A stretch of DNA of 64,000 nucleotides from Actinospica sp035552695 (GTDB lineage Bacteria; Actinomycetota; Actinomycetes; Streptomycetales; Catenulisporaceae), in assembly GCF_035552695.1 (NCBI RefSeq), contig NZ_DASZKT010000043.1:1-64000 (forward strand), in the 5' to 3' direction. The notes under the pieces were generated by a model. It was given only the letters and a program-made list of their open reading frames with translations, did no database searches and was not told where the DNA came from. Made by a program: the position numbers and the translations under genes. Shown piece by piece: positions 8,106 through 16,142 of this stretch. Each line of letters starts with the position of its first letter. The first letter of the stretch is position 1.

Positions 8106-9317
8106 CTACCCCCGCCCCCAGAACGGCGGCGTGGTGAACATCGCGCGGCGGTAGCGGAGGGTGAGGTGCATGCGGTGGTTGTATTGGACGGCGCCTACGG
8201 CGAGGCCCATGGGGAGGGGGGCGGGCGGGGCGTACCAGAGGGCTCCGGTGCGTACGGCGCCGAACCACAGTTGGTCGATCTCGCCGAGGTTGGCGAGCAT
8301 CGTGCTCGGGACGCGGGAGGCGGTGCGGCGGTCTACCGGGCGTTTCAGGGTCCTGCGGATGCCGAAGGGGGCCCAGGGCTCGGCGAAGCCGCGGGCCATC
8401 GCGTCGAGTTCGACGGCGTTGCGGCGCAGCCACTTGGTCTGCGCGGATACCGCGGAGAGCGGGTTGGCGGCGATGTCGGCGAGGTCGAGGGCGACGGTTC
8501 CGTACGCCGCGTGGTTGCCCATCTTCAGCGACTCGTCCAGCACCGACCTGCGGTCCACCGGCATCACGACCCTGATTTGGCCCCAGCCCTTGCCCTTCGA
8601 GGCGTTCCACTCGTAGACGGCGCGGGCGACCTCGGCGAGCAGCGCGTCCTCGACGGTGGCGTCGGCGTAGTACGAGATGGCGTTCGACAGGTCGCGCATG
8701 TCCATGGCGACGTGCCGGAAGTGGTAGCCGTTCGTGGGACGGTCGGCGTCCTGCGCGGTGCGGCCGGGTTCGATGCGCAGCGGCGGGCCCTGGGTTCGCG
8801 GCGGGCGCGAACTGCCGCGCAGCAGCGGGGCCTGGTCGTGCGGCGGGGCGAGCGCCTTGCCGCCGGTGTACGCGGAGGCGATGGCGCGGAGCAGGCCGAG
8901 CGCGGAGTACGCGTCGAAGCGGGCGGCGTGCACGGCGAGGATCAGGTTCGTCACCCGCGGCTGGCGCAGCACGTGCAGCCGGAAGAGCGGGCCGGTGCGC
9001 ACCGGCAGGGGGGTCGCGAAAATCTCCTCGCGCGCCTCGGTGAGCTCGCCCCGGTTCGCCGCCATCCGGTCCTGGACGGGGTCGGTCTCCGCGATACCGG
9101 GTATGGCCCATTGGGTCCACAGTCGCATGGGGGAGGTGGTGGCGATCCGCGCGCGGGCCTCGGGATGGGCCTCGAGCACCGCTCCGACCGCTTCGCGCAG
9201 CCTCGGCAGTTCGAGACGGCCGGTCAGCGCGGCCTCGACGTAGTGCAGGTTGGGCTCCTCGGGGCGTTCCGAGAGCAGGTTGACTTCGTCGACCGCGGAG
9301 CATGCTTCGGTGTGCAC
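8106..9317 (-). CDS. Condensation-domain-like (CoA-dependent acyltransferase fold) protein, catalytic His replaced
   Basis: About 403 aa, resembling the standalone condensation/CAT-superfamily proteins of actinomycetes; NRPS C domains normally use HHxxxDG. Here the aligned segment is HAARFDAYS (residues 130-138): the second, catalytic His is Ala131 and the Gly is Ala136, while Asp135 is kept. Around it are typical features: an N-terminal arm (EVNLLSERPEEPN), a latch-like region with VVMPVDRRS, and a C-terminal NLGEIDQLWFGAVRTG stretch. GTG 9317 is chosen because a TACAAT -10 at 9364-9369 would lie inside any longer frame (up to 9410). It is divergent from the tandem ABC exporter gene. Either inactive in condensation or mechanistically divergent. 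Confidence 0.75.
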   Translation of the reverse strand: MHTEACSAVDEVNLLSERPEEPNLHYVEAALTGRLELPRLREAVGAVLEAHPEARARIATTSPMRLWTQWAIPGIAETDPVQDRMAANRGELTEAREEIFATPLPVRTGPLFRLHVLRQPRVTNLILAVHAARFDAYSALGLLRAIASAYTGGKALAPPHDQAPLLRGSSRPPRTQGPPLRIEPGRTAQDADRPTNGYHFRHVAMDMRDLSNAISYYADATVEDALLAEVARAVYEWNASKGKGWGQIRVVMPVDRRSVLDESLKMGNHAAYGTVALDLADIAANPLSAVSAQTKWLRRNAVELDAMARGFAEPWAPFGIRRTLKRPVDRRTASRVPSTMLANLGEIDQLWFGAVRTGALWYAPPAPLPMGLAVGAVQYNHRMHLTLRYRRAMFTTPPFWGRG

Positions 9318-9363
9318 GACGTCCCATCTCGCATAACGCTTTCGCCCGCCAAGCTGAGACCAG

Positions 9364-9369
9364 ATTGTA
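9364..9369 (-). promoter_or_regulatory. Putative -10 element (TACAAT) of the condensation-like gene
   Basis: On the minus strand the hexamer reads TACAAT, a close match to TAtAaT. Transcription would begin near 9357, leaving a leader of about 40 nt before GTG 9317. No clear -35 was seen. Confidence 0.4.
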
Positions 9370-9451
9370 TCCGTCCCGCGAAACGAGTGGCGTTGATGAG
9401 GTAATCTCACTTATCCTGTCCGTGCATGAAACGAACCTGAAGGGGGGCGGC

Positions 9452-12400
9452 GTGACCGTGAGGGAAAACAGCGGGGATGGCTGGTTGAAGCGGCTTACCG
9501 GCTATATCTGGCGGTACAAGAAGATCGTGCTGATCGCGTCGGCCAGTTCGATCGCCATCGCCGGGATCGGCGTCGTGGTTCCGCTGGTGCAGCGCACCAT
9601 CATCGACGGCGTGATCATCCAGGGGAACCGTCCCGTGCTGCCCTGGGCCATCACGCTCATCGGCATCGCCCTGCTCAACTTCGTGGTCTCGCGCGCGCGC
9701 CGCTACCTCGGCGGCTCGATCGGCATCGAGGTGCAGAACGACCTGCGCACCGAGGTCTTCGACTCGCTCTCCCGGCTCGACGGCCGCGGCCAGGACAACC
9801 TGGAGACCGGGCAGATCGTGGCCCGCTCCTCGTCCGACATCAACATGGTCTCGCAGCTGATCGGCATGGCCCCGATGCTCGCGGGCACGATCCTGATGTT
9901 CTTCGCCTCGATCACCGCGATGCTCTTCCTCTCCCCGCTGCTCACGCTGGTCGGCCTGGCGGTCGGCCCGGGGCTGCTGGCCGTGAACGTGGTGGCCAGG
10001 AAGCGGCTGTTCCCCGCCACCTGGGACTCGCAGCAGAAGACCGGCGCGCTGGCCGGCGTCGTCGAGTCGGCCGTCACCGGCGTGCGCGTGGTCAAGGGCT
10101 TCGGCCAGGAGCAGCAGGAGATCGACAAGCTGGACCGCGCCGCGAGCACGCTGTTCGCCTCGCGGCTGCGCCAGGTGCGGCTGACCGCGCGCTACAACCC
10201 GACGCTCGGCGCGATCCCGACCATCGGCCAGATCGGCATCCTCGCGCTCGGCGGCTGGATGGCGCTGCGCGGCGAGATCACCATCGGCACCTTCTTCGCC
10301 TTCTCCAGCTACCTGGCCTCGTTCGTCGGCCCGGTGCGCATGCTCGCCACGCTGATCACGTTCGGCCAGCAGGTCAGGGCCAGCGCGATCCGCGTCTTCG
10401 AGGTCATCGATTCGAAGCCTGATATCCAGGACAAGGACGGCGCGGCCGAGCTCCCGCACGAGGCCCTGGACGTCGAGTTCGACGACGTCACCTTCGGCTA
10501 CGTGCCCTCCGAGCCGGTGCTGCGCGGCCTCGACCTGACCGTGCGGCACGGCGAGACGATGGCCGTGATCGGCACCTCGGGCTCCGGCAAGTCCACGCTG
10601 GCCATGCTGCTGCCGCGCTTCTACGATCCGCAGGGCGGCGTGGTACGCATCGGCGGCCAGGACGTGCGCGACGTGACCACCGAGTCGGTGCGCGCGTCGA
10701 TCGGCCTGGTCATGGAGGAGGCCTTCCTCTTCTCCGACTCCGTGCGCGCGAACATCGCCTACGGCCTGCCGCAGGCGACCGACGAGCAGGTGCGCGCCGC
10801 CGCGAGCGCCGCCGAGGCCGACCGCTTCATCGAGGAACTCCCGCAGGGTTATGACACGGTCGTCGGCGAGCAGGGCCTGACCCTCTCCGGCGGCCAGCGC
10901 CAGCGCGTCGCCCTGGCCCGCGCGCTGATCACCGACCCGCAGATCCTGCTGCTCGACGACGCGACCTCGGCCGTGGACGCCGCCACCGAGGCCGAGATCC
11001 ACGCCACGCTGCACCGGGTCATGCAGAATCGCACGACCCTGCTGATCGCGCACCGCCGCTCCACCCTGCAGCTCGCGGACCGGATCGCGGTGCTGGAAAA
11101 GGGCCGGCTGATCGCGGTCGGCACCGCCGACGAGCTGGAGCGCGGCTGCGCGCTCTACCGGCTGCTGCTGTCCGGTCCGGGCGACGACGCCGAGGGCGTG
11201 GACGCGGGCGAGCTGCCGGTGGACCACGAGCTGCCGGTGGACAACGAGTCGATGCAGGTCGACGGCGTCACGCTGGCGCTGTGGGACCGCTCGCAGCTGG
11301 CGGGAGTCAACGGGTCCGCGCAGGCCGCGGTGGCCGCGGCCAACCGCGTGCCGCGCGGCGGCGGGGCGGGAGGGGGCGGCGGAGGCGGCATCATATCCGC
11401 GATGCCGGCCACGCCCGAGCTGCTCGCCAAGGTCGCCGCGCTGCCTCCGGCCAACGACAAGCCGAACCTCGACACGGCCGAGATCACCAAGGCCGACTAC
11501 GGGTTCTCGCTCCGCCGGCTGCTCCGGCCGTTCCTGGTCCTGCTGGTGTTCGGCCTGCTGCTGGAGACCGCCGACGCGCTCGCCTCGCTGGCCATTCCGG
11601 CGCTGATCCGCACCGGCGTCGACCAGGGCATCCAGGGCGCCGCGTACCACGTCATCGCGACGATGGCGATCATCGGCCTCGGCCTGGTCGTCGCGGACTG
11701 GTTCGTGGAGTCGATCCAGACGATGGTCACCGGACGGATGGGCGAGCGGCTGCTCTACACCCTGCGGCTCAAGACCTTCGGCCAGCTGCAGCGCCTCGGC
11801 CTCGACTATTACGAGAAGGAGATGGCCGGGCGGCTGATGACCCGCATGACCTCGGACATCGACGCGCTCTCCAGCTTCCTGCAGAACGGCGTGTCCACCG
11901 CGGTCGTCTCGATCCTCACCTTCTTCGGCATCGCGGGCGCGCTGGTCGTGGTGAACTGGCGGATGTCGCTGGTGGTCTTCGCGGTGATGCCGGTGATGAT
12001 CGTGGCGACGGTGATCTTCAAGCGGCTCTCCTCGCGGGCCTATACCGAGGCGCGCGAGCGGATCAGCGCCGTGAACGCGGACCTGCAGGAGAACGTCGCG
12101 GGCATGCGCGTGACCCAGGCGTTCCGCCGCGAGGGCGTCAACCGCGACCGTTACGCCGGCAAGACCGACGCCTACCGCGTCTCCCGGCTGACCGCGCAGC
12201 GCTACATCGCCACGTACTTCCCCTTCGTGCAGCTACTGGCCGACCTGACCGCGGCCTTCGCGATCGTCTACGGCTCGCACATGATCCATACTGGTGCGAT
12301 GTCGGCGGGCGCGCTGATCGCGTACCTGCTGTACGTGGACATGTTCTTCTCGCCGGTGCAGAACCTCTCGCAGGTCTTCGACAGCTACCAGCAGGCCGCA

Positions 12401-13261
12401 GTCGGCCTGCGCCGGATCACCGAGCTGCTGCATACGCACACGAACACGCCGGAGTCCGAGCAGCCGACGCCGGCGACCGGGCTGACCGGGTTGATCGAGT
12501 TCAAGGACCTGCACTTCGGCTACTCGACTGCCGCGAATCCGGCGCTCGGCGGCCGGGACGCGGAGGGCGCCGGCGTGAACGTCGCGATCGAGCCGGGCAC
12601 GACCGTCGCCCTGGTCGGCGAGACCGGCGCGGGCAAGTCCACGATGGTCAAGATGGTCGCGCGGTTCTACGACCCGACCTCGGGCGCGGTGCTGGTGGAC
12701 GGCGTGGACCTGCGTGACTACGACCTCGCCGGCTACCGCGGGCATCTCGGCGTCGTCCCGCAGGAGGCGTATCTGTTCCCCGGCACCGTGGCCGAGGCCA
12801 TCGCCTACGGCCGTCCCAACGCCTCCGACGCCGAGGTCGAGGCGGCGGCCCGGGCCGTCGGCGCGCACGAGATGATCGCCAGGCTCTCCGGCGGCTACCT
12901 CCACCAGGTCGGCGAGCGCGGCCGCAGCCTGTCCTCGGGCCAGCGCCAGCTGCTCGCCCTCGCCCGCGCCTACCTCGTGGACCCGGACATCCTGCTGCTC
13001 GACGAGGCGACCGCGTCCCTCGACCTGGCCAGCGAGGCGGCCGTGACCCGCGCCATGGACGAGGTCTCCCGCGCCCGCACCACCCTCGTCGTCGCGCACC
13101 GCCTCACCACCGCGGCCCGCGCCGACCGCATCCTCGTCCTCGACGGCGGCCTCATCGTCGAGGACGGCACGCACGACGACCTGCTCGCCGCGGACGGACC
13201 GTACGCGCGACTGTGGAACAGCTTCATGCACGCGAGCTCGGAGGGCGCCGCGGCGCTCTAG
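9452..13261 (+). CDS. Tandem (fused) ABC exporter, two TMD-NBD halves
   Basis: About 1269 aa, twice the length of a normal half-exporter. Half 1 has six TM helices and an NBD with Walker A GTSGSGKST (about residue 373), signature LSGGQRQR and Walker B ILLLDDATSAVD. A linker containing a long Gly run follows. Half 2 has six TM helices and an NBD with Walker A GETGAGKST (about 1056), signature LSSGQRQL and Walker B ILLLDEATASLD. NBD1 has Asp where NBD2 has the catalytic Glu, and NBD2 has the altered LSSGQ signature, so the NBD1 site is degenerate, as in heterodimeric exporters. Start: GTG 9452 (or 9458) behind AAGGGGGG; the frame upstream is non-coding. Exports an unidentified lipid, peptide or drug. 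Confidence 0.92.
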   Translation: MTVRENSGDGWLKRLTGYIWRYKKIVLIASASSIAIAGIGVVVPLVQRTIIDGVIIQGNRPVLPWAITLIGIALLNFVVSRARRYLGGSIGIEVQNDLRTEVFDSLSRLDGRGQDNLETGQIVARSSSDINMVSQLIGMAPMLAGTILMFFASITAMLFLSPLLTLVGLAVGPGLLAVNVVARKRLFPATWDSQQKTGALAGVVESAVTGVRVVKGFGQEQQEIDKLDRAASTLFASRLRQVRLTARYNPTLGAIPTIGQIGILALGGWMALRGEITIGTFFAFSSYLASFVGPVRMLATLITFGQQVRASAIRVFEVIDSKPDIQDKDGAAELPHEALDVEFDDVTFGYVPSEPVLRGLDLTVRHGETMAVIGTSGSGKSTLAMLLPRFYDPQGGVVRIGGQDVRDVTTESVRASIGLVMEEAFLFSDSVRANIAYGLPQATDEQVRAAASAAEADRFIEELPQGYDTVVGEQGLTLSGGQRQRVALARALITDPQILLLDDATSAVDAATEAEIHATLHRVMQNRTTLLIAHRRSTLQLADRIAVLEKGRLIAVGTADELERGCALYRLLLSGPGDDAEGVDAGELPVDHELPVDNESMQVDGVTLALWDRSQLAGVNGSAQAAVAAANRVPRGGGAGGGGGGGIISAMPATPELLAKVAALPPANDKPNLDTAEITKADYGFSLRRLLRPFLVLLVFGLLLETADALASLAIPALIRTGVDQGIQGAAYHVIATMAIIGLGLVVADWFVESIQTMVTGRMGERLLYTLRLKTFGQLQRLGLDYYEKEMAGRLMTRMTSDIDALSSFLQNGVSTAVVSILTFFGIAGALVVVNWRMSLVVFAVMPVMIVATVIFKRLSSRAYTEARERISAVNADLQENVAGMRVTQAFRREGVNRDRYAGKTDAYRVSRLTAQRYIATYFPFVQLLADLTAAFAIVYGSHMIHTGAMSAGALIAYLLYVDMFFSPVQNLSQVFDSYQQAAVGLRRITELLHTHTNTPESEQPTPATGLTGLIEFKDLHFGYSTAANPALGGRDAEGAGVNVAIEPGTTVALVGETGAGKSTMVKMVARFYDPTSGAVLVDGVDLRDYDLAGYRGHLGVVPQEAYLFPGTVAEAIAYGRPNASDAEVEAAARAVGAHEMIARLSGGYLHQVGERGRSLSSGQRQLLALARAYLVDPDILLLDEATASLDLASEAAVTRAMDEVSRARTTLVVAHRLTTAARADRILVLDGGLIVEDGTHDDLLAADGPYARLWNSFMHASSEGAAAL

Positions 13262-13326
13262 GTCGAGATCCAGGCCGAGATCCAGTCCGAGATCTAGGCC
13301 GAGGTCGAGGTCCGGGGAAAAGTATT

Positions 13327-13413
13327 AGCGCCCGGATCGCCGGTGGGTTGGGCTCCGCTTGCCGCACAAGGGGGAGAGGTTGCGGCTCACGTCGCCCCGG
13401 CGATCCGGGCGCT
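13327..13413. repeat. Long inverted repeat with nested hairpin in an intergenic region
   Basis: Perfect 17-bp arms (13327-13343 and 13397-13413, core GCGCCCGGATCGCCGG) are separated by 53 bp. Inside, GCCGCA (13371-13376) and TGCGGC (13381-13386 region) can form a second stem. The 235-bp gap 13262-13496 between the exporter and the convergent NlpC/P60 gene also holds short iterations of CCGAGATC immediately after the exporter stop. It may be a bidirectional terminator, although the loop is far longer than usual. Confidence 0.5.
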
Positions 13414-13496
13414 CGATGGCAGCGCCCTCACGAGGGGGAGGGGGTAGAGAACGCCGCCAGGTCACATGGCCTGAGGTGTTCTTGCGTGGCAGGAGG

Positions 13497-14510
13497 CTAC
13501 GGGCGGCCGAAGCCGGCGACCTGCATGCCGATGTTGGACAGCGAGATCTCGCGGACCGTCGCTCCGGTGTGCGGTGCGTCGATGACCATGCCGTCACCGA
13601 TGTAGATGCCGACGTGGCCGACGTAGCCGGGGCTGTCGAAGAAGAAGACCAGGTCGCCGGGCTCGGCGGAGGACTCGCTGACGGACGTCGTGACGCTCAT
13701 CTGCTCGGCGGCGTTGTGCGGCAGCGAGACGCCCGCGGCGGCCCACGCCTCCATCGTCAGTCCGGAGCAGTCGAACGTGGAGGGGCCGGAGGCGGCGTAG
13801 ACGTACTCGTCACCGAGCTTCGACTTCGCGTACGCCACGGCTATCGCGGCGCGGGAGTTCGGGGCGACCGCCGTCACGGTGTTCGACGTGCTGCCGCCGC
13901 CGGAGACGATCGTCTGCTGCTGCGCCGCGCTCAGGGTGCTGATCACGGACTTCGCCTGGGCGGTCGCGGACAGCGCGGAGGTCTTCTGCTTCTTCGCCGT
14001 GTTCACGGCCGCCTGCTGCTGGGTCAGCTCCGTCTGGGCGAGCTTCTGGTCGGCGGCGACCTGCGACTTGGCGGTGGCCAGCTCCTTGAGCAGCTGGGCT
14101 TCCTTCTGCGAGATCTCGTTGCTGGCCAGCGCCTTGTTGAGGTAGGTCTCCGGGCTGGACTCCAGCGCGAGTTCCAGGGTCGAGGACATCCCGGCGCTCT
14201 CGTACTGCTGTGCGGCCTGCAGGCCCATCGTGCGCTGCAGCGAGCTCATCTCGGCGGTGGCGCTGGAGATCTGCGCCTGGAGGGCGTTCACCTTCGTCTG
14301 CAGCGTCGCGGCCTGCTCGGTGGCGGCGTTGTAGGCCTCGGTGGCGGCCTCCGACTGCTGCATCTTCTGGTTGTAATCGGCCTTGGCCTGCGTCAGGGTC
14401 TCGGCGTGCGCGCTGCCCTGCATCAGCAGGGTGGAGCCGGCGGCTACGCCGACCAGGGCTACAGCCGAGGCCTTTCGCGTCGAGAGTTTCGGGGCGCGAT
14501 GAGACGGCAT
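13497..14510 (-). CDS. Secreted NlpC/P60 peptidoglycan endopeptidase
   Basis: 337 aa. A signal peptide with an Arg/Lys-rich n-region, hydrophobic core and AHA cleavage-like site at about residue 36 is followed by a long Ala/Gln-rich coiled-coil (about 40-200) that resembles RipA/CwlO-type regulatory stalks. The C-terminal NlpC/P60 domain (about 217-337) has the full triad: Cys248 in FDCSG, His299 in GHVGIY and His314 in DAPHTG. It should cleave the peptide stem of peptidoglycan outside the membrane during growth or division. AGAGGAA lies 5 nt before the ATG. The ydaO riboswitch directly upstream indicates c-di-AMP control, a known arrangement for actinobacterial wall hydrolases. Confidence 0.94.
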   Translation of the reverse strand: MPSHRAPKLSTRKASAVALVGVAAGSTLLMQGSAHAETLTQAKADYNQKMQQSEAATEAYNAATEQAATLQTKVNALQAQISSATAEMSSLQRTMGLQAAQQYESAGMSSTLELALESSPETYLNKALASNEISQKEAQLLKELATAKSQVAADQKLAQTELTQQQAAVNTAKKQKTSALSATAQAKSVISTLSAAQQQTIVSGGGSTSNTVTAVAPNSRAAIAVAYAKSKLGDEYVYAASGPSTFDCSGLTMEAWAAAGVSLPHNAAEQMSVTTSVSESSAEPGDLVFFFDSPGYVGHVGIYIGDGMVIDAPHTGATVREISLSNIGMQVAGFGRP

Positions 14511-14527
14511 GCGTTCCTCTTCCGGTG

Positions 14528-14737
14528 GCGCCTACCGGGTTAGCTGACGGGTTCGGGCGGGAAAAGTCGCCCTACACCTTGCCTTCGCGGTTCGCGGCTG
14601 CGAACCGGTCGGGCGCGGTGATTCACCCCGGTGCTTGCGGGTGGGTCCCCGGCTCCGCGGCGGTCCCGTTCCGTCCGCGTCCCGCGGTGTTCGCGGTGCA
14701 CGGCCCGGTGGTGGGGCCCGCCGATTGGACTCGGCGC
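14528..14737 (-). promoter_or_regulatory. ydaO/yuaA-type cyclic di-AMP riboswitch
   Basis: On the minus strand the leader contains the hallmark blocks of this class in the right order: GGAGCCGGGGACCCA, then GGGGTGAATC, then CCCGAACCCGTCAGC followed by TAACCCGGTAGGC. The 5' GCGCC (14733-14737) can pair with GGCGC (14528-14532) as closing helix P1. The 3' end is only about 17 nt from the start codon of the NlpC/P60 gene, and a CCGGT/ACCGG mini-stem lies just ahead of the Shine-Dalgarno, leaving no room for a separate terminator. Control of translation initiation or of readthrough near P1 is therefore likely. Boundaries are approximate. Confidence 0.88.
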
Positions 14738-14789
14738 GGATATCCGCCGGGGGTCTGGCGACCCCGCGTGGGGCGGTATCTGGGTGTGG

Positions 14790-14795
14790 ACTCTA
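14790..14795 (-). promoter_or_regulatory. Putative -10 element upstream of the riboswitch
   Basis: The minus strand reads TAGAGT, fitting TAnnnT. Transcription would begin around 14783, roughly 45 nt before riboswitch helix P1. No strong -35 is visible. The rest of 14796-14950 shows no gene. Confidence 0.3.
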
Positions 14796-14951
14796 GCGAT
14801 CCGGTTGCGGGGCTTCGATTTTTCGGCCCCGCTCTTTAACGTCTCTTTGCCCGTGTCGTGATCGATCCGTGGCCATTCGCGAGCCGACGGGACCCGGAGA
14901 ATAGTGCGCGTCTGGCGTGCTCTGACCGTTTTGCCGGGTGGGCGAAACGGA

Positions 14952-14980
14952 CGAAACGGCTCGGTGGCCGAGCCGTTTCG
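14952..14980 (-). terminator. Perfect 13-bp hairpin, probable terminator
   Basis: CGAAACGGCTCGG and CCGAGCCGTTTCG flank a TGG loop. It lies downstream of the minus-strand Ser/Thr-rich membrane protein gene and would also insulate the riboswitch promoter region. Being symmetric, it could work on either strand. Confidence 0.7.
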
Positions 14981-14997
14981 TGATGCTCCACGGGGGA

Positions 14998-15030
14998 GAG
15001 ATCTTGCCGACGGGCTGTCGGCAAGATCTC
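14998..15030 (-). terminator. Perfect 14-bp hairpin, probable terminator
   Basis: GAGATCTTGCCGAC and GTCGGCAAGATCTC flank a 5-nt GGGCT loop. It is the first of two strong hairpins met after the stop of the minus-strand gene at 15113; together they form a double terminator. Confidence 0.75.
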
Positions 15031-15112
15031 GAAGGCTCTCATTCTCATGAGGCCCGGATAGTGTGCACGCTCTGATACCCGCCGGTCAACACGCTGTCGC
15101 GGTCCGGGTTCG

Positions 15113-16006
15113 TCAGGGGGAGCCGGTGCTCGTCGCGCCGCCTGCCTGCGGCGAGCCGGAGGCCGTGCCGGTGGACTTGGTCGACCCGGCGGCGCTCGGG
15201 GACGTCGAGGGGCTCGCCGAGGACGTCGCAGAATTCGACGACGATGCCGAGGACGACGCCGTGGCACCGGAGCTCTTCGACCCCGTCGAGTCCGCGGACG
15301 CCGACGAGCCGTCGTTCGCCGCGCCGTGCGTCGTCTCGGTCACGGTGGTCGTCGTGGTGGTGGACGGCGTGGTGGACGAGCCCGCGCTGCGCACCGGGGC
15401 GCCGGCGAAGATGCCGACGACGATCGCCACGCTGAACACGGCGACGATCGCGGCGGCGATGCCCATCGGCTTGCGGTATCTGAGGATCCGCGCGAGGCGA
15501 GACGGCTTCTCGGCCGCCTCGGCGGGCGCGATCAGCTGAGTCCGCTCGGCGTCGATGCCCGGCGGCAGGATCAGCTTCGTGTCCTCGCGGATGACCCGGG
15601 TCTCGGCCGTGGCCTCCTTGGGGGTCCACGGCTCCGCCGCGTTCGCACCGTAGAAACGTCCGGCGGGGACCTTCGCGGTCGCGTCGGACTCCTCGGCGGT
15701 CTCGCCCCCGGCCGCCTCCTCGTCGACCTCGACCTCGATGAACTCGCCGTTCACCAGCAGCGTCTGCTTGATCTTGTGCCCGCCGGTGCGGAACACGTGC
15801 CCCCAGATCGCCGCGCCCGTGGTCGCGACCACCGAACCGACCGCGGCCCCGATGACCGTGCCCGCCACACCGAGGTACGAGGCGACGACCGAGGCGGAGC
15901 AGGCCGCCAACGCAGAAGCCGCGACCTGACTGGTGGTCAGATTCAGTCGCGGCTTCTTTGCCAGGGTTTCCTGCTCGTCTCGTGCCTCGTCCTCGCGCTC
16001 GCTCAT
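15113..16006 (-). CDS. Membrane protein with Ser/Thr-rich extracellular tail
   Basis: 297 aa, family not recognised. An N-terminal charged stretch is followed by a Gly/Ala-rich hydrophobic hairpin (about 25-70, ASALAACSASVVASYLGV and TVIGAAVGSVVATTGAAI). Then comes an acidic cytoplasmic region (about 75-175), one clear TM helix (GIAAAIVAVFSVAIVVGIFAG) and roughly 90 residues almost entirely of Ser, Thr, Gly and Ala. The tail looks like a cell-wall-spanning, possibly glycosylated extension. ATG 16006 is preceded by AGGGGAT. It is transcribed alone, divergently from pcrA, and ends at the paired terminators. Confidence 0.75.
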   Translation of the reverse strand: MSEREDEARDEQETLAKKPRLNLTTSQVAASALAACSASVVASYLGVAGTVIGAAVGSVVATTGAAIWGHVFRTGGHKIKQTLLVNGEFIEVEVDEEAAGGETAEESDATAKVPAGRFYGANAAEPWTPKEATAETRVIREDTKLILPPGIDAERTQLIAPAEAAEKPSRLARILRYRKPMGIAAAIVAVFSVAIVVGIFAGAPVRSAGSSTTPSTTTTTTVTETTHGAANDGSSASADSTGSKSSGATASSSASSSNSATSSASPSTSPSAAGSTKSTGTASGSPQAGGATSTGSP

Positions 16007-16128
16007 GCATCCCCTGGGATCAGACGTTCTCGTTATTCAACCGTAATGCAAATCACGCCGCCGGACCGTCCGCGCCCGCACGGCCTGTGACCGAACTCAC
16101 GGGGACCGCGATTGTCGGCGGACGGTTC

Positions 16129-16134
16129 TAGACT
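16129..16134 (+). promoter_or_regulatory. Putative -10 element of pcrA, close to the start codon
   Basis: TAGACT ends 8 nt before ATG 16143. There is no convincing Shine-Dalgarno between them, so the transcript may be leaderless or nearly so. Confidence 0.4.
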
Positions 16135-16142
16135 CGGGTCCG

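Noticed and set aside
9407..11650. Long open frame on the minus strand opposite the ABC exporter (747 codons), and similar ones at 16128-18539 (opposite pcrA) and 41406-42599
   Set aside because: They are mirror frames produced by GC-rich codon bias. Their products are rich in Arg, Ala, Gly and Asp without motifs, whereas the opposite strand encodes complete conserved enzymes.
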